A stretch of DNA of 64,000 nt from Spirochaetaceae bacterium (GTDB taxonomy: Bacteria; Spirochaetota; Spirochaetia; WTKD01). Below the pieces are notes generated by a model. It was not told the origin of the DNA. It made no database searches and saw nothing but the letters and a program-made list of their open reading frames with translations. Below, one piece after another: positions 54,200 through 62,413 of the stretch (position 1 is the stretch's first letter; each line of letters opens with the position of its first letter). The position numbers were made by a program, and so were the translations under genes. The stretch covers positions 92,519 to 156,518 of the forward strand of contig WTKD01000014.1 in the NCBI GenBank assembly GCA_011524535.1, read 5' to 3'.

Positions 54200-55483
54200 T
54201 TAAACTGTCTGCAATACATTGTCCAAATCTGCAATAAGATCATCGGCATCTTCGAGACCAACCGATAAACGTACGATGCCCGGCGAAGAAAAAGACTCTT
54301 CTTTTTGTTGATCGCTGAGTTGCGAATGGGTAGTCGTTGCTGGATGAATGATAAGAGAACGAGAATCGCCTATATTCGCCACGTGTGAGAATAATTTCAC
54401 ACCTTGTATGAGTTTTTCTCCTGCCTCAATACCGCCCTTGAGCTTCACGCTAAACACCGAAGGAACTCCATTAGGGAAATATTTTTTCTGTAACGTTTGT
54501 TGATTGGTGTCTTTTCGGTATTGCGGGTAATACACCTCTGCAACTTTGGGGTGCTTGTGCAAAAACTCCGCAACCTTTGCCCCATTGTATATGTGTTTTT
54601 CAATCCTAAGTGGTAATGTTTCAATCGCGGTAAGTGTTGTAAAAGCCGAATGCGGAGCCAAGGGGGCCCCCAAGTCACGTAATCCTACCGCAATCGAACG
54701 GACTGTGAAGGCGAGCTCTTTAAAATCGTTTGCAAAGGAAATTCCGTGATAAGACTGATCTGGCTCCACCAATAATGAGAATTTATCATTCTGCGTCCAA
54801 TCAAATCGTCCAGAATCGATGATAATGCCCCCGAGTGTGGTTGAATTTCCGGTTAAAAACTTGGTCAAAGAGGCAAGAACTATATCGGCTCCGTATTCTA
54901 TCGGACGCAGCAATGATGCCGTTGGAATAGTGTTATCCACAACGAGAGGAATTCCTGCTTCATGGGCGATGTTTGCAATGCCTTCGATGTCTGCTATGGC
55001 TCCAGAAGGGTTCGAATAACTCTCGATAAATAGAGCTTTTGTTTTATTTGTAATCCCAGATTTAATCCCTTCTAGGTCATACACCGATCGAAACACCGTG
55101 TTCCATCCAAATTGTTTAAACGTATGTCCAAATTGATTTATGCTTCCTCCATACAACTCTTTTGCGGCAACGATCTCATCCCCGGCTTGCAAAAGATTCA
55201 GCAGCGCCGTCAGCTGAGCAGCATGTCCCGAAGCGGTCGCAACTGCACCTATACCCCCCTCAAGAACCGCCAAACGTTGCTGGAGAGCCCCTACGGTCGG
55301 GTTCATCAAGCGCGTATAAATATTGCCAAATTCTCGCAATCCAAACAATCGTTCGGCATGACCCGAATCTTTGAATGAATAAGAAACATTGTGATAGATA
55401 GGAACGTGTAAAGATCCTGTTGCATCTGGAGCTTCTCCAGCATGCACCGCTGATGTGTTAAATTTTTGTTTGTTTTCAGACAT
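54200..55483 (-). CDS. metY: O-acetylhomoserine aminocarboxypropyltransferase (sulfhydrylase)
   Basis: The 427-residue PLP enzyme makes homocysteine from O-acetylhomoserine and sulfide. It belongs to the Cys/Met metabolism family: NTSAVHAGEAPDATGSLHVP, NIYTRLMNPTVGALQQRLA, ATASGHAAQL, VVDNTIPTASLL and the PLP Lys in LASLTKFLTGNSTTLGG. The 420-residue size and the MetA partner with an acetyl-CoA-type site support MetY over cystathionine synthase. AAGGA precedes the ATG. Confidence 0.94.
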   Translation of the reverse strand: MSENKQKFNTSAVHAGEAPDATGSLHVPIYHNVSYSFKDSGHAERLFGLREFGNIYTRLMNPTVGALQQRLAVLEGGIGAVATASGHAAQLTALLNLLQAGDEIVAAKELYGGSINQFGHTFKQFGWNTVFRSVYDLEGIKSGITNKTKALFIESYSNPSGAIADIEGIANIAHEAGIPLVVDNTIPTASLLRPIEYGADIVLASLTKFLTGNSTTLGGIIIDSGRFDWTQNDKFSLLVEPDQSYHGISFANDFKELAFTVRSIAVGLRDLGAPLAPHSAFTTLTAIETLPLRIEKHIYNGAKVAEFLHKHPKVAEVYYPQYRKDTNQQTLQKKYFPNGVPSVFSVKLKGGIEAGEKLIQGVKLFSHVANIGDSRSLIIHPATTTHSQLSDQQKEESFSSPGIVRLSVGLEDADDLIADLDNVLQTV

Positions 55484-55503
55484 TGTATTTTTCCTTCTGA
55501 AGA

Positions 55504-55533
55504 GTATTAACTCCCCTTAATTTTTTTGTGCAA
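55504..55533 (-). promoter_or_regulatory. Putative metY promoter
   Basis: On the minus strand TTGCAC (55528-55533), an 18-bp spacer and TAATAC (55504-55509) lie about 20 nt before the ATG, leaving room for the AAGGA ribosome site. The -35 overlaps an inverted repeat at 55530-55548. Confidence 0.4.
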
Positions 55534-55548
55534 TACCTAGCGTATTGC
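55530..55548. promoter_or_regulatory. 19-bp inverted repeat over the metY -35, possible operator
   Basis: GCAATAC, a 5-base centre and GTATTGC form a perfect 7-bp dyad. The T-run lies on the wrong side for a terminator of either gene, so a protein-binding site is more likely. No SAM riboswitch core is visible. Confidence 0.4.
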
Positions 55549-55604
55549 TTATATGTAGTTACATGTAATTATGAAGCTCGCAATGAGTCGGATAATAATA
55601 TATG

Positions 55605-55620
55605 TGTCCCTATCGGGACA
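55605..55620. repeat. Short perfect hairpin upstream of metY
   Basis: TGTCCC, loop TATC and GGGACA form a perfect 6-bp stem about 120 bp before metY and 100 bp before a small plus-strand ORF. Role unknown. Confidence 0.35.
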
Positions 55621-55719
55621 TGCACATGAAGGAGATAAACGTAAGCTGTGGGAAGAAATCCACATTCGTCATGATTAACGATATGAAGATAGATAATTTT
55701 TGTCAAGACAGAAGGAGAA

Positions 55720-55851
55720 ATGTATTCAAAAAAAGTACTATTTCATAATATCATATTCGCCATAGTTGGTTTTTTCATTGCATTCACAATTAGTGCACCA
55801 ACAAAAGAAATGCACCTCAGAAAAGAGAATCTCATTCATAAATCCTATTAA
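55720..55851 (+). CDS. Small membrane or secreted peptide
   Basis: A 43-codon frame starts at ATG 55720 with AAGGAG just before it (spacing is tight, about 3 nt). The product has a basic start and one hydrophobic stretch (about residues 10-26, NIIFAIVGFFIAFTISA), like a signal peptide, followed by a short charged tail. No family recognised. It precedes a second small membrane ORF by 22 bp. Confidence 0.4.
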   Translation: MYSKKVLFHNIIFAIVGFFIAFTISAPTKEMHLRKENLIHKSY

Positions 55852-55873
55852 ACGATTGTAAAAAAGAGGAAAT

Positions 55874-56107
55874 ATGCACAAGCAATTTAGAAATCAGCCA
55901 TCACCATCTTCACTTTGCTTTTACAAAAAAGGGTATTTCCTTAGAAAAATTAAGAAATTCACTCTAACTAGCTTTTTAATTGTATTTTTTTATTTTTTAG
56001 TAATATTTTTCTCGAGACATGAATTATTTTATCGAAAAATAGACTCAAAAACGTGGACTCACAATAGTTTAAAAAATTGCACGTTATCACTATTTACTTA
56101 TAATTAA
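55874..56107 (+). CDS. Small single-helix membrane protein
   Basis: The 77-residue frame starts at ATG with AGAGGA 6 nt before it. It has a basic N-terminus (CFYKKGYFLRKIKKF), one strongly hydrophobic helix around residues 32-47 (SFLIVFFYFLVIFF) and a polar tail. No family recognised. Together with the 55720 ORF it stands at the left border of the GLUG lipoprotein array. Confidence 0.4.
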   Translation: MHKQFRNQPSPSSLCFYKKGYFLRKIKKFTLTSFLIVFFYFLVIFFSRHELFYRKIDSKTWTHNSLKNCTLSLFTYN

Positions 56108-56318
56108 TTTACTAATAATTACAACACATACTAACATCCTTCTAGCCCTGTGGTCGTTTCTTTAGTATTCTATTACCATGTTATATGTGTAATGCATGAC
56201 GTGGGTGAAGTCTAGATAATGCGTATATCTCGAGCATTCATGATACGCCCGCTTCCCTGCCTCACATAAATAAAAAAGTCACACATGCGATATGTTTGAA
56301 TCTATATAAAGAATAATT

Positions 56319-57260
56319 ATGAAACAACCAACCTTACTACTCATCTTTCTCTTCTTTTCATCGTTTTTTGTTGCCTGTTCAAGCAATGGACTAATCACCA
56401 CGTACACCATCGAAGACTGGAATGATCTTGAATATCTCAGCACACGTTTAGGAAGCCAGGAAACTCCACTCAATGGACACTACAAACTGGTCGCCGATAT
56501 CGAAGGCCCCGATTTCAGCGAAAATGCTTCAGGATTTTTCCCGATAGGCACAAAATCTTTCCCGTTTCAGGGAACCTTTGACGGGAATGGGTTTACCATC
56601 AGTAATCTAGTTATCAATAGAATAAGACAAGAGAATATAGGGTTATTTGGGGTCACAAAGAATGCCACGCTCACAAACGTAAAATTGAAGAAAGTAACAA
56701 TTAGAGGAAATAAAAACGTTGGAGGGCTCATCGGGAACATTCAAGACAATACCTCGGTCTTCAATAGCTCGGTAAGCATCGGTGAGCAAGGTACCATAAT
56801 AGGCGGCGAGAACTCTGGAGGATTAATTGGTCTTATTGAGGGATCTGCCACTATAGAGAACAGTTCGGTGGATGGCGTTGTTTCAGGAATTCTTTCTACT
56901 GGTGGATTGATCGGAAAAATGTCCAATGCTACCAGTACAATAGAAAGAAGTTACTTTGCGGGCGGTGTCACAAGCAAAGATTTAGACCTATATCTCTTTA
57001 CCAACTGGAAATTGGCTTCAGCGGAATCTACCGGCGGGTTAATTGGATATGTCGATTCAACGACTCTACGTATCTCTAACAGCTCGATATCAAGCAATAG
57101 CGCCGTAACCGGCGAATCGGCGGTGGGAGGTTTCATCGGTAGCATTAATGGGTCGGACGTAATAATTTCAGGCAGTCCCCTATCCGATGATGTCATTACC
57201 GATGGAGATCAATTGAATCGCATGATTGGAGAATCCTCCGTTGGTGTTACTATTATATAG
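56319..57260 (+). CDS. GLUG-repeat lipoprotein A
   Basis: The 313-residue protein has a lipoprotein signal ending VACS (Cys near residue 20). An N-terminal module follows (IEDWNDLEYLSTRLG, HYKLVADIEGPDF, FFPIGTKSFPFQGTFDGNGF), then NIGLFG, and then five GLUG-type repeats of about 28-30 residues with GGLIG or GGFIG cores. GLUG repeats form an extended beta solenoid and are common in surface proteins. TATAAA lies 8 nt before the ATG. It is the first and shortest intact gene of a five-copy tandem array. Confidence 0.85.
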   Translation: MKQPTLLLIFLFFSSFFVACSSNGLITTYTIEDWNDLEYLSTRLGSQETPLNGHYKLVADIEGPDFSENASGFFPIGTKSFPFQGTFDGNGFTISNLVINRIRQENIGLFGVTKNATLTNVKLKKVTIRGNKNVGGLIGNIQDNTSVFNSSVSIGEQGTIIGGENSGGLIGLIEGSATIENSSVDGVVSGILSTGGLIGKMSNATSTIERSYFAGGVTSKDLDLYLFTNWKLASAESTGGLIGYVDSTTLRISNSSISSNSAVTGESAVGGFIGSINGSDVIISGSPLSDDVITDGDQLNRMIGESSVGVTII

Positions 57261-57525
57261 GCGATAAAGCAAAAGAATAATTAGCAGAAAAACGCTCTAA
57301 CATCGCATATGACATAGAGAAGCTATCTGCTTCATCGCACAAAAATATGTGTGAAAACATCAAAATAACTCCTTTCAGCGGGATTTCCCTCGTTTCTGTA
57401 CTTTTTATACGAACACTTCCCTCAAAAAATGGTAATTGTTCTTTTCCTTTAATTTTTTCTATCACAACAAGATTTCGCCTTTGATGAGATAAAACTCGAT
57501 ATTTTCTTATATCGCTGGTATACAA
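57253..57525 (-). CDS. Doubtful small ORF between GLUG genes
   Basis: A 90-residue frame starts at TTG with AGAAGGA about 6 nt before it, which is the main support. The product is basic at its N-terminus and hydrophobic at its end, with no recognised motif. It overlaps the end of GLUG gene A by 8 bp on the other strand. It may be spurious. Confidence 0.28.
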   Translation of the reverse strand: MYTSDIRKYRVLSHQRRNLVVIEKIKGKEQLPFFEGSVRIKSTETREIPLKGVILMFSHIFLCDEADSFSMSYAMLERFSANYSFALSPI

Positions 57526-57628
57526 GAAAGTCCTTCTTGCATATAATCATTCTGGATCATGCAGTAATTATGTCAAACAAATTAGCAAAAAAACCCATAT
57601 TTCATGTGTGTAAAAAGAAGGATATCTT

Positions 57629-58563
57629 ATGAAAAAATAGTGTTATTTACAATTATTGTGACTTTTCTTTTTGGAGGATGCGATCTCTTTAATCTCCCTG
57701 AAAAAAATAGAGAAGGACCAAGCAGTGGGGCGCTTTGGAAAATTCCAGTTCCAACAACCCTACAGCAAACCAATAGAGTATACATCATCAACAACTGGTC
57801 TTATCTCGAATTTCTCAGTAAAAATCTTGGTGGATCCCTTAATGAAGGTCGGTACCGATTGGCTAATGATATTTTTTTCAGATCTCGATTTTGACGGGAT
57901 AGATTCTGATGATTATGCGGACATGGGTTCTCCAATAGGAACACACGAAAACCCATTCATCGGCACTTTTGATGGCAATAATTTTACCATCAACCACCTT
58001 ACTATTGATCAAAAAATTGGACTATTTGGTCAAAATATTGACCTGGAAATTCAAAGTATTGGACTATTCAGTGCAGCCGAAGGGGGCACATTCAGAAATA
58101 TGCATTTTAAACATGTAGATGTCACTAGAAGTGTTCCAGTTGCTGGTCTCATTGGATTATTTACCGGAGATAGTGAACTATATAATATCACCGTGAACGG
58201 TGAGATACATGGTCAGTGTATGACCGGGGGGATAGTAAATAGTGATATTACTAGGATACATAATGGCTCTGTGTCAGCCAAGGTCACAAGCTCTGATTTA
58301 TCATCAGTGATACTCAATCTAGTTCAAGATACCAATCCTTTTACTTTAATTATCGGTGATTGGTTGGTAATATTAATGTGGTTATTGTCGAAATTTCAGA
58401 TAGTTCTGTGTCTGGATCGGTTACGGGAATAGAAGCAACGGGCGGACTAATCGGATCCATCGAAAATGCAGAAGTCGATATTTCGAGAAGCCCTGCAGAT
58501 GGATACGATAGCATTGGAGAAAATAAACTCTCAAAAAATAGTATACACACATCCATGCCATAA
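57629..58563 (+). pseudogene. GLUG-repeat lipoprotein B, broken by three single-base indels
   Basis: AAGGA and ATG 57629 are followed by six A residues and TAG; seven A would give MKKIVLFTIIVTFLFGGC, a lipoprotein signal. The frame then runs to a T7 tract at 57872-57878, where T6 would join ANDIF to SDLDFDGIDSDDY. At 58358 a lost G (GGTGAT for GGTGGAT) breaks GGLVGN. With all three repaired the product is about 310 residues, the size of gene A, with the same module (NWSYLEFLSKNLG, PIGTHENPFIGTFDGNNF) and GLUG repeats. Three breaks in 1 kb point to decay rather than chance errors. Confidence 0.82.
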
Positions 58564-58924
58564 CGTTTGAATAATGATTTCTTGCGTCCGATAAAAGATG
58601 TACTAGAGATTATTATTCACGTACATGTTCAATTTTTTTTCCTATTTAATAGGACAGATATGATGCATTTTATGCATTCGCTATTTATATTCACGTACAA
58701 TACATGCTTCTACCTGATGGGTAGGGCATGTTTGATACTGATTGAACCCCCCGGTCATGGTTCTTACGCGGAAAATATCTGTATTTTTTTGTAAAAATCG
58801 CAAAAAATGTAGTTTGTGCTTGCTAAAAATTTCGCATCGTGCTATATATCTCTTGGAAGATATATTTCTATGTGGTTTGGTAATAAAAATACCTACTCAC
58901 AAAAAAAAGATAAGGAGAAATATT
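58564..58924 (+). other. Intergenic region before GLUG gene C
   Basis: This 361-bp AT-rich stretch has no convincing gene. It holds the putative promoter of gene C and a frame that continues upstream of its ATG without a start signal. Confidence 0.45.
58820..58848 (+). promoter_or_regulatory. Putative promoter of GLUG gene C
   Basis: TTGCTA (58820-58825), a 17-bp spacer and TATATA (58843-58848) lie about 76 bp before the ATG, giving a leader with an AAGGAG ribosome site. This gene is therefore not of the leaderless type. Confidence 0.4.
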
Positions 58925-60412
58925 ATGAGAATAGTAATGTTATGTATGATCATTTTTGCATTAGTGTTAGGTGCTTGTAGCAGTAGTGGAACATCTTCCT
59001 CTTCTGCCACTTCCCCTTCTGGAGAAAATAATTCAGAGGACGAAATACCACCAGCCCCTAATAACCAGAGAAACGAAAACGTTAACCAACCAGCCGAAGG
59101 AATCGCAATGGACCCATGGGATATTCCAGCAAGAGAAGAGGCATTAGATATTGATACCCAAGGACAGTTCATAATTGAAACATGGCGAGACCTAGAGTAT
59201 CTAAGTGAAAATCTCGCAAACAACGAAGAGAATCCACCAACTTATGTAGTGACCGATGACATTACTTTTCCTACTATAGAAAATGACCAACTAAATGAAC
59301 CCTATGTTAGGAATGGAGGATTCACCCCCATCGGAAACGCTGAGGCCCCATTCACCGGATCTTTCTTTGGAAATAACCATGTCATCAACAATCTAAAGAT
59401 AACAGGCTCGGATGACGACGGATTAGGACTGTTCGGGGTTGTAGATATCATCACCATTGAAAACCTTAGGTTGCATAACTCTGATATAGAAGGAGCTGGT
59501 CCTCTTGGAACCTTAATAGGAAGGTCTAACGAGCAGATACGTATTAGCAACGTATCAGTAACAGAAAGCAAAATTCGAGGTCATTCGAGAATCGGCGGGT
59601 TAATTGGATACATGAACCGGAGTAATGTCAGCAGCCACATTATATCTAGTACCTTCTCCGGCGAGATTTCTGGGAATGCGCTAGTAGGTGGGCTGGTTGG
59701 ACTATCAGAAGTTAACAGTAGAATCAGAGAGAGTGGTGTAACCATCAATATAAGAGAACGTGATCAGCAGGCCGCCCCCTTCGAGAGTATTGGTGGTCTG
59801 ATTGGGAAACTTGACGGAAACAACAATACTATCATCAACGCTTACGCAAAGATTGAAATGAACCTTCCTCAAAACATAGTCGGAGGTCTAATCGGAATAT
59901 TTGAGGGCACAAACAACAGTATCCAAAGCAGCTATGTTTCTGGTTCCATTACTGGAAGAAACAATGTCGGAGGTCTAATCGGAATATTTCGGGGCTCAAA
60001 CAACAGTATCGAAGATAGCTATGCTTCTGGGACTATCAATGGAGGCAGCGCTGTAGGAGGATTAGTTGGATTATTCGTAGGTGCAGGACCTAATACTCCA
60101 CAAAATAGTATTTTACGTAGCTATACCAATGTTGAAGTAAGCGGAGACCTTAATATTCTTTCCATTGGTGCTCTTATAGGGCAAATCAACGATGGAAACA
60201 CAAATATTAGAAACGTCTACTGGAATGGACAAAGAGCTGCACAAAGCATAGGTATCAACGACATCCGTAATAATGGACAAATAGTTGAAACATCGGCTAT
60301 CGATAACATATCAACTGACGAATTTTCTGACTTCACTTCTACCACTAACAACGGACCTTGGATATTAACCCCAGGTGAATGGCCTCAGCTGAGCTGGCAG
60401 GTAGAACAGTAG
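58925..60412 (+). CDS. GLUG-repeat lipoprotein C
   Basis: The ATG at 58925 with AAGGAG before it gives 495 residues; a longer frame to 58742 lacks a start signal. The lipoprotein signal ends VLGACSSSG, followed by a Ser/Thr/Pro/Asn-rich linker (about 20-60). The shared module follows (FIIETWRDLEYLSENLA, GGFTPIGNAEAPFTGSFFGN), then about eight GLUG repeats and a C-terminal part ending LTPGEWPQLSWQVEQ. Two adjacent repeats are nearly identical at the DNA level with an 87-bp period (59881-60054). Confidence 0.87.
   Translation: MRIVMLCMIIFALVLGACSSSGTSSSSATSPSGENNSEDEIPPAPNNQRNENVNQPAEGIAMDPWDIPAREEALDIDTQGQFIIETWRDLEYLSENLANNEENPPTYVVTDDITFPTIENDQLNEPYVRNGGFTPIGNAEAPFTGSFFGNNHVINNLKITGSDDDGLGLFGVVDIITIENLRLHNSDIEGAGPLGTLIGRSNEQIRISNVSVTESKIRGHSRIGGLIGYMNRSNVSSHIISSTFSGEISGNALVGGLVGLSEVNSRIRESGVTINIRERDQQAAPFESIGGLIGKLDGNNNTIINAYAKIEMNLPQNIVGGLIGIFEGTNNSIQSSYVSGSITGRNNVGGLIGIFRGSNNSIEDSYASGTINGGSAVGGLVGLFVGAGPNTPQNSILRSYTNVEVSGDLNILSIGALIGQINDGNTNIRNVYWNGQRAAQSIGINDIRNNGQIVETSAIDNISTDEFSDFTSTTNNGPWILTPGEWPQLSWQVEQ
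59881..60054 (+). repeat. Tandem 87-bp intragenic repeat in GLUG gene C
   Basis: Two copies start CGGAGGTCTAATCGGAATAT at 59881 and 59968. They match closely over most of their length, coding 29-residue GLUG units. Such repeats can gain or lose units by slippage or recombination. Confidence 0.75.
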
Positions 60413-60450
60413 CGCAAAGCTTATCAATGAATAGCTAGGCAATATGATAA

Positions 60451-60484
60451 AAGAGACCGAGGAATACATACTCGGTCTTTTTTT
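60451..60484 (+). terminator. Rho-independent terminator of GLUG gene C
   Basis: GACCGAG (60455-60461), a 9-base loop, CTCGGTC (60471-60477) and a run of T form a strong hairpin 40 bp after the stop. Confidence 0.85.
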
Positions 60485-60687
60485 GTGCAAAGTAATTATC
60501 TACGCGTTATGGTATTGAATGCCCGTTCAGTTTCTACAGAAATTGGAAAAAGATTCCTATCGCAGAGTCATGGAGGATTATGTCATTTTTTTGTACCTAA
60601 TGATCGTATGACTCAACTCATTATTGCCCTTAGACTTCGAATAAAACTCGTAAGTGTTCTTAGGATAAAGCTAATGAGCTGACTACG

Positions 60688-62028
60688 ATGAAAATTACAT
60701 TATTTAGTGTATTTGCCCATGTTTTTACACTGTCTGCCTGTCCCCTAGCCCCCCAACCCGAGAAAACACACCCATAAATGCTTTAAACGAATCACCCACC
60801 GATACATTCACGGTAGATCAAACCCTAGAACCGTTGCCCGATTCCACAGTAGATCATTCAACGCCTGCGGTGGACCTCTGGAATACCAGCAAGACAGAAG
60901 AATTAATAAAAAAAGAATCTGGCGATTATATCATTGAAATATGGCACGAGCTTGCATATATCAACACCGGTGTTGAAATGAATGCTAGAACCTCTAGAGC
61001 CTGCGTGCAAAGTCGCCCAGAATATTCGCTTCCCAAGCCTCGATGACCTGGATATCCTAGCAAAATATCCGAAGATAGACCGTATTACCTCCCTATGTCT
61101 TTAACAGAAAATTTACTCCGATTAGGTTCAGAACCCAATCCATTCGCAGAAACATTCGACGAGATACATTTTACTATCGGCGATATATACATTAACAAAC
61201 TCGAAGAAAAGACATTGGCTTGTTTTGTCAGGTCGATGCTCCATTCAGGTATATTGTGATTACAAACGTTATTCCAGAAAACACCATGATGATAAGTATG
61301 GAGGATGCAGGCGTCCTAGCGGAATATGCAAATAATATAAGGTGTTCGATCATAAACAGCCGTGTAGAAGGATCCATCACCAGGAGGAAAGTCGTGTCAG
61401 GGGCTTAGCAAGGTAGATGTCCTATGCAGAACATACAATCGATACAAATCAAACAAGGCACCAAATTACAGGCACAAATTATATTGGAGGATTGATTGTA
61501 TATGAAAGTATTTCACCTAGTCCCACAATAAATAGCCAATCGCATACCGCGGTTGAAGGAAACGGTTTTGTTATTGGTGTTCTAGCCGAGAGTAATTACG
61601 GCTCAAATTCCACCCGAATAGGAGATCTTATTGATACATTTTCTCCTCGGAGGGTTACAATCGATACCAATTGCGCAACAAGAAATGTCATCGGTGGGAG
61701 CGGCTGTGGCATCCTAGGATATTTAGAAGATTCGGATAATGCGCTCAAGTATAATTATACAAATGACTTGATATCAGACACTTCAATCGTTGGGGGCCTG
61801 GTTGGAAATGTTTTTTCAGGCAGCCCATTGGTTAGCAAAGAAAAATATTGGAACAAAGATGCACAAAGACCTACAAATAATGGTCTAATTCGCTCTATAT
61901 ACGACAGAGCAGCGCATTCGGACAACACACGCACTATTCCTCTCACTCTAGTACTCCCTGGCAATTACGCATTGCTCTTAGAATCACCCCGGTTTGAGAA
62001 TTAGAATCCTGATGTTTGGAAAACATTC
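60688..62028 (+). pseudogene. GLUG-repeat lipoprotein D, multiply broken
   Basis: ATG 60688 opens a lipoprotein signal (LFSVFAHVFTLSAC) but stops after 29 codons. The frame continues as VDLWNTSKTEELIKKESGDY and IIEIWHELAYI, shifts near 60995 to PACKVAQNIRFPSLDDLD, and later resumes as a 195-residue piece (61417-62004) with GLUG-like units and KEKYWNKDAQRP. RFEN is followed by TAG where gene E has a Trp codon, and NPDVWK continues after it. The order matches gene E throughout, so D is a decayed copy of E. There are at least three lesions. Confidence 0.82.
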
Positions 62029-62413
62029 AGCGAATTTGGACATTACAACACTTCACTAACCCCCAATCGCTTTGGAAGGCATTTATCCTTAGATATGAAA
62101 GGCATACGTGTACACAGTTTTCTGCCGATTCCAGAAAACCCTGCATAAAAAATACTGCCCGATATGCAAATTTCTTTTTAGACAGTTATATCTTTTGAAA
62201 ATCTTGTCGTATTCCATCATCTCAGGCCATTTTTCGCCAAGATCATGATTTCTTTTATAAATATAGTATAAATATTACAAATTTATTATATTAAACTTTA
62301 CATTAAAGTAAAATTATATTATATTTTATATTATGAATCTGCCGCGAATTGCCTCTTCACCATACAGAAGAAGTTCCAGCAGCTAAAAAAATACTATAGG
62401 GAGTAAATAAAAT
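62029..62413 (+). other. AT-rich intergenic region before GLUG gene E
   Basis: The 385-bp stretch is very AT-rich between 62240 and 62335, with long runs of TATA-like sequence. No gene is seen. It probably contains the promoter of gene E, and the extreme composition makes a single -10 impossible to pick. Confidence 0.45.

Noticed and set aside
55484-55700. SAM riboswitch upstream of metY
   Set aside because: The conserved core of SAM-I or related riboswitches is not visible; only two simple hairpins are present.
59881-60054. Tandem repeats as a CRISPR array
   Set aside because: The units are in frame, contiguous and code for GLUG repeats; there are no spacers or cas genes.
60485-60682. 65-codon plus-strand frame after GLUG gene C
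   Set aside because: It begins inside or just after the terminator, has no ribosome site and shows no motif.
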